A stretch of DNA of 8,702 nucleotides from an uncultured Eubacteriales bacterium (GTDB lineage Bacteria > Bacillota > Clostridia > Oscillospirales > Oscillospiraceae), in contig CAKTJM010000080.1 of assembly GCA_934567745.1 (NCBI GenBank), positions 1 to 8,702 on the forward strand, written 5' to 3'. Of the stretch, positions 7,574-8,702 are shown piece after piece; the first letter of the stretch is position 1; every line of letters begins with the position of its first letter. The position numbers were made by a program, and so were the translations under genes. The notes under the pieces are model-generated. The model worked only from the letters and a program-made list of their open reading frames with translations. It was not told the origin of the DNA and ran no database searches.

Positions 7574-8539
7574 ATGATCCTCGACACGCTCTATCTGCTG
7601 GCCTTCCTCTTCTTCATCTACGCCTTCCTCGGCTGGTGCGCAGAGGTCGCCTTCCACGCCCTCACGCTGGGGCACTTCGTCAACCGCGGCTTTTTGAACG
7701 GGCCGTACTGCCCCATCTACGGCGCGGGCGCGCTCCTGGTGCTGCTGTGCCTGGAGCCGATCGCCGACAACGGGCCGCTGCTCTTCCTGGCCTCCTTCGT
7801 CCTGATGAGCCTGCTGGAGCTGCTCACCGGCTTCGTGCTGGAGAAGCTCTTCCACGCGCGCTGGTGGGACTATTCCAAGGAGCCGTTCCACCTTGGGCCG
7901 TACATCTGCCTGCGGTTCTCCCTCATCTGGGGCTTCGCGTGCGTGTTCGGCATCCGCATCGTGCATCCGACCGTCCTCTTCCTCGTCCGGCTCGTGCCGG
8001 AGCTGCTGGGCTGGATCCTGCTCGGGCTCTTCGCCGCGACGATGCTGGCGGACCTGATCGTGACGCTCCTGTCCGTCACGAAGCTCGCCCACGACCTGGC
8101 CTTCGTCGAGAAGGTCGGGACGGACATCCACGACCTGTCCGACCGGATCGGCCAGCGGATCTCCGACTCCACCCTGGAGGCCGACCGCAAGCGGCAGGAG
8201 GGCAAGGAGAAGCTCGAAGAGGGCAAGGAAAAGCTCGCCGAGGCCCGGAGCCGTCTGGAGGCGGAGCTGGACGAGCGCCGCGACCAGCTCGAAGAGGGCC
8301 GCACCGAGGCCCGCGAACGTCTCGATGCGGGCAAGGCCGAGGTCCGCGAGCGGCTGGACGATCTGGGCGACTACGCCCTGCTCCTGCGCGCGGAGCTGGA
8401 GAAGAAGCAGACCGCTCTGCGGGAGCGGCTGGCGCAGAAGCGGCTCGGCCGCCGCCGTCTGCTGACGGCCTTCCCGGGTCTGCGGTCCCTGGAGCACCAG
8501 GAGGCGCTGGAGAAGCTGCGCGAGGCACTGAAGAAGTGA
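7574..8539 (+). CDS. PF06541-family membrane protein ('putative ABC transporter permease') with coiled-coil tail
   Basis: A 321-residue integral membrane protein. The N-terminal half has about five hydrophobic segments (about 6-27, 47-62, 68-90, 110-130, 134-168). It carries the family signature FVNRGFLNGPYCPIYG (35-50), preceded by FLGWCAEV (18-25), and WWDYS (97-101). From about residue 180 the chain is highly charged and Glu/Arg/Lys/Leu-rich, with leucines at heptad spacing (214, 221, 228), so a long cytoplasmic coiled coil is likely. A 21-base tandem repeat encodes two EGKEKL units (209-214, 216-221). The family is labelled 'ABC transporter type IV' in databases, but no ATPase motif is present and no ATPase gene is nearby. 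I do not know its substrate or role. It has its own promoter and is transcribed away from the heat-shock operon. Confidence 0.88.
   Translation: MILDTLYLLAFLFFIYAFLGWCAEVAFHALTLGHFVNRGFLNGPYCPIYGAGALLVLLCLEPIADNGPLLFLASFVLMSLLELLTGFVLEKLFHARWWDYSKEPFHLGPYICLRFSLIWGFACVFGIRIVHPTVLFLVRLVPELLGWILLGLFAATMLADLIVTLLSVTKLAHDLAFVEKVGTDIHDLSDRIGQRISDSTLEADRKRQEGKEKLEEGKEKLAEARSRLEAELDERRDQLEEGRTEARERLDAGKAEVRERLDDLGDYALLLRAELEKKQTALRERLAQKRLGRRRLLTAFPGLRSLEHQEALEKLREALKK
8198..8239 (+). repeat. Two-copy 21-base tandem repeat in the coiled-coil region
   Basis: Bases 8198-8218 and 8219-8239 agree at 18 of 21 positions and encode EGKEKLE and EGKEKLA. A recent in-frame duplication that adds one heptad to the coiled coil explains it. 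Confidence 0.6.
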
Positions 8540-8559
8540 CGATAGCTCGGGACGCACGA

Positions 8560-8586
8560 AAGCCGGAGGCAAATCGCCTCCGGCTT
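8560..8586 (+). terminator. Hairpin after the PF06541 gene, probable terminator
   Basis: A perfect 11-base-pair stem (AAGCCGGAGGC at 8560-8570, GCCTCCGGCTT at 8576-8586) with a 5-base loop, 20 bases after the stop. Only two T follow before AGAC, so the usual U-tract is missing or was cut off by the palindromic block that begins next. Confidence 0.6.
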
Positions 8587-8591
8587 AGACT

Positions 8592-8670
8592 GTCGAAAAA
8601 CTCCTTCGGAGCTTTTCGACGGAGGGGATGCAGCCCCCTGCGCGCACTCGCTGTCCGTCTTCGACGGACA
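8592..8670. repeat. Cluster of three further hairpins, possible dispersed palindromic repeat
   Basis: Three inverted repeats in a row. At 8592-8620 there are 13-base arms (GTCGAAAAACTCC against GGAGCTTTTCGAC, one mismatch) with a TTC loop. At 8623-8639 AGGGG/CCCCT has a 7-base loop. At 8652-8670 TGTCCGTC/GACGGACA is perfect with a TTC loop. No open frame that looks real covers them. The density of palindromes suggests an extragenic repeat or a structured RNA; I recall similar GTCGAAAA hairpins from high-GC Clostridia but cannot check. Bases 8671-8702 show nothing further. Confidence 0.5.
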
Positions 8671-8702
8671 ACTCGCACACTTGTGGGCTGAGAAGTATTT
8701 TC

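Noticed and set aside
7547..8572. A 341-codon - strand frame opposite the PF06541 gene
   Set aside because: It is Gln/Glu/Leu-rich only because it reads the coiled-coil codons backwards. The + strand gene has a promoter, an AGGAG site and family motifs.

Overview
The window looks like chromosomal DNA of a high-GC member of Bacillota, most probably class Clostridia (an Oscillospiraceae-like genome). This placement is inference. It rests on a CIRCE-controlled hrcA-grpE-dnaK-dnaJ operon, a DnaK without the N-terminal insert typical of Gram-negative DnaK, strong AGGAGG ribosome binding sites, and a neighbouring PF06541 membrane protein, a family I know mainly from Bacillota. Sampled lines of the operon are about 65-77% GC by eye.

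Layout. (1) Bases 1-979, + strand: the 3' end of a large helicase/nuclease gene of the DUF4011/DUF3320 type. A Vsr-like REase_MTES_1575 domain lies in one frame and the DUF3320 domain in the next, so the gene is frameshifted. Its base composition is clearly lower in GC (about 47% in a sampled line), as for acquired DNA. (2) Bases 980-1122: an AT-rich convergent intergenic stretch with a terminator-like hairpin. (3) Bases 1123-7241, - strand: one compact unit read right to left, hrcA, grpE, dnaK, dnaJ, a PHP-family histidinol-phosphatase-like gene and rpiB. (4) Bases 7242-7573: a divergent control region with a perfect CIRCE operator, a TTGACA-17-TACAGT promoter facing left, a T-tract-rich stretch, and a TTGACA-17-TACACT promoter facing right. 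(5) Bases 7574-8539, + strand: a polytopic membrane protein of the PF06541 family with a long charged coiled-coil tail. (6) Bases 8560-8670: four consecutive hairpins. The first is a terminator candidate and the others look like a dispersed palindromic repeat.

How it works together. HrcA binds CIRCE at its own transcription start and shuts the operon off when chaperones are free. GrpE and DnaJ are the nucleotide-exchange and J-domain co-chaperones of DnaK. Two junctions (hrcA/grpE and dnaJ/PHP) have the upstream stop codon inside the next ribosome binding site, which points to translational coupling. A GC-rich hairpin between dnaK and dnaJ may set their ratio. The two metabolic genes after dnaJ would be co-transcribed with the chaperones unless hidden promoters exist.

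I see no convincing new multi-gene system. The items most worth a second look are the broken helicase-nuclease gene at the composition break, the hairpin cluster at the right end, the extra CIRCE half-site over the -10 box, and the metabolic genes in the heat-shock operon.
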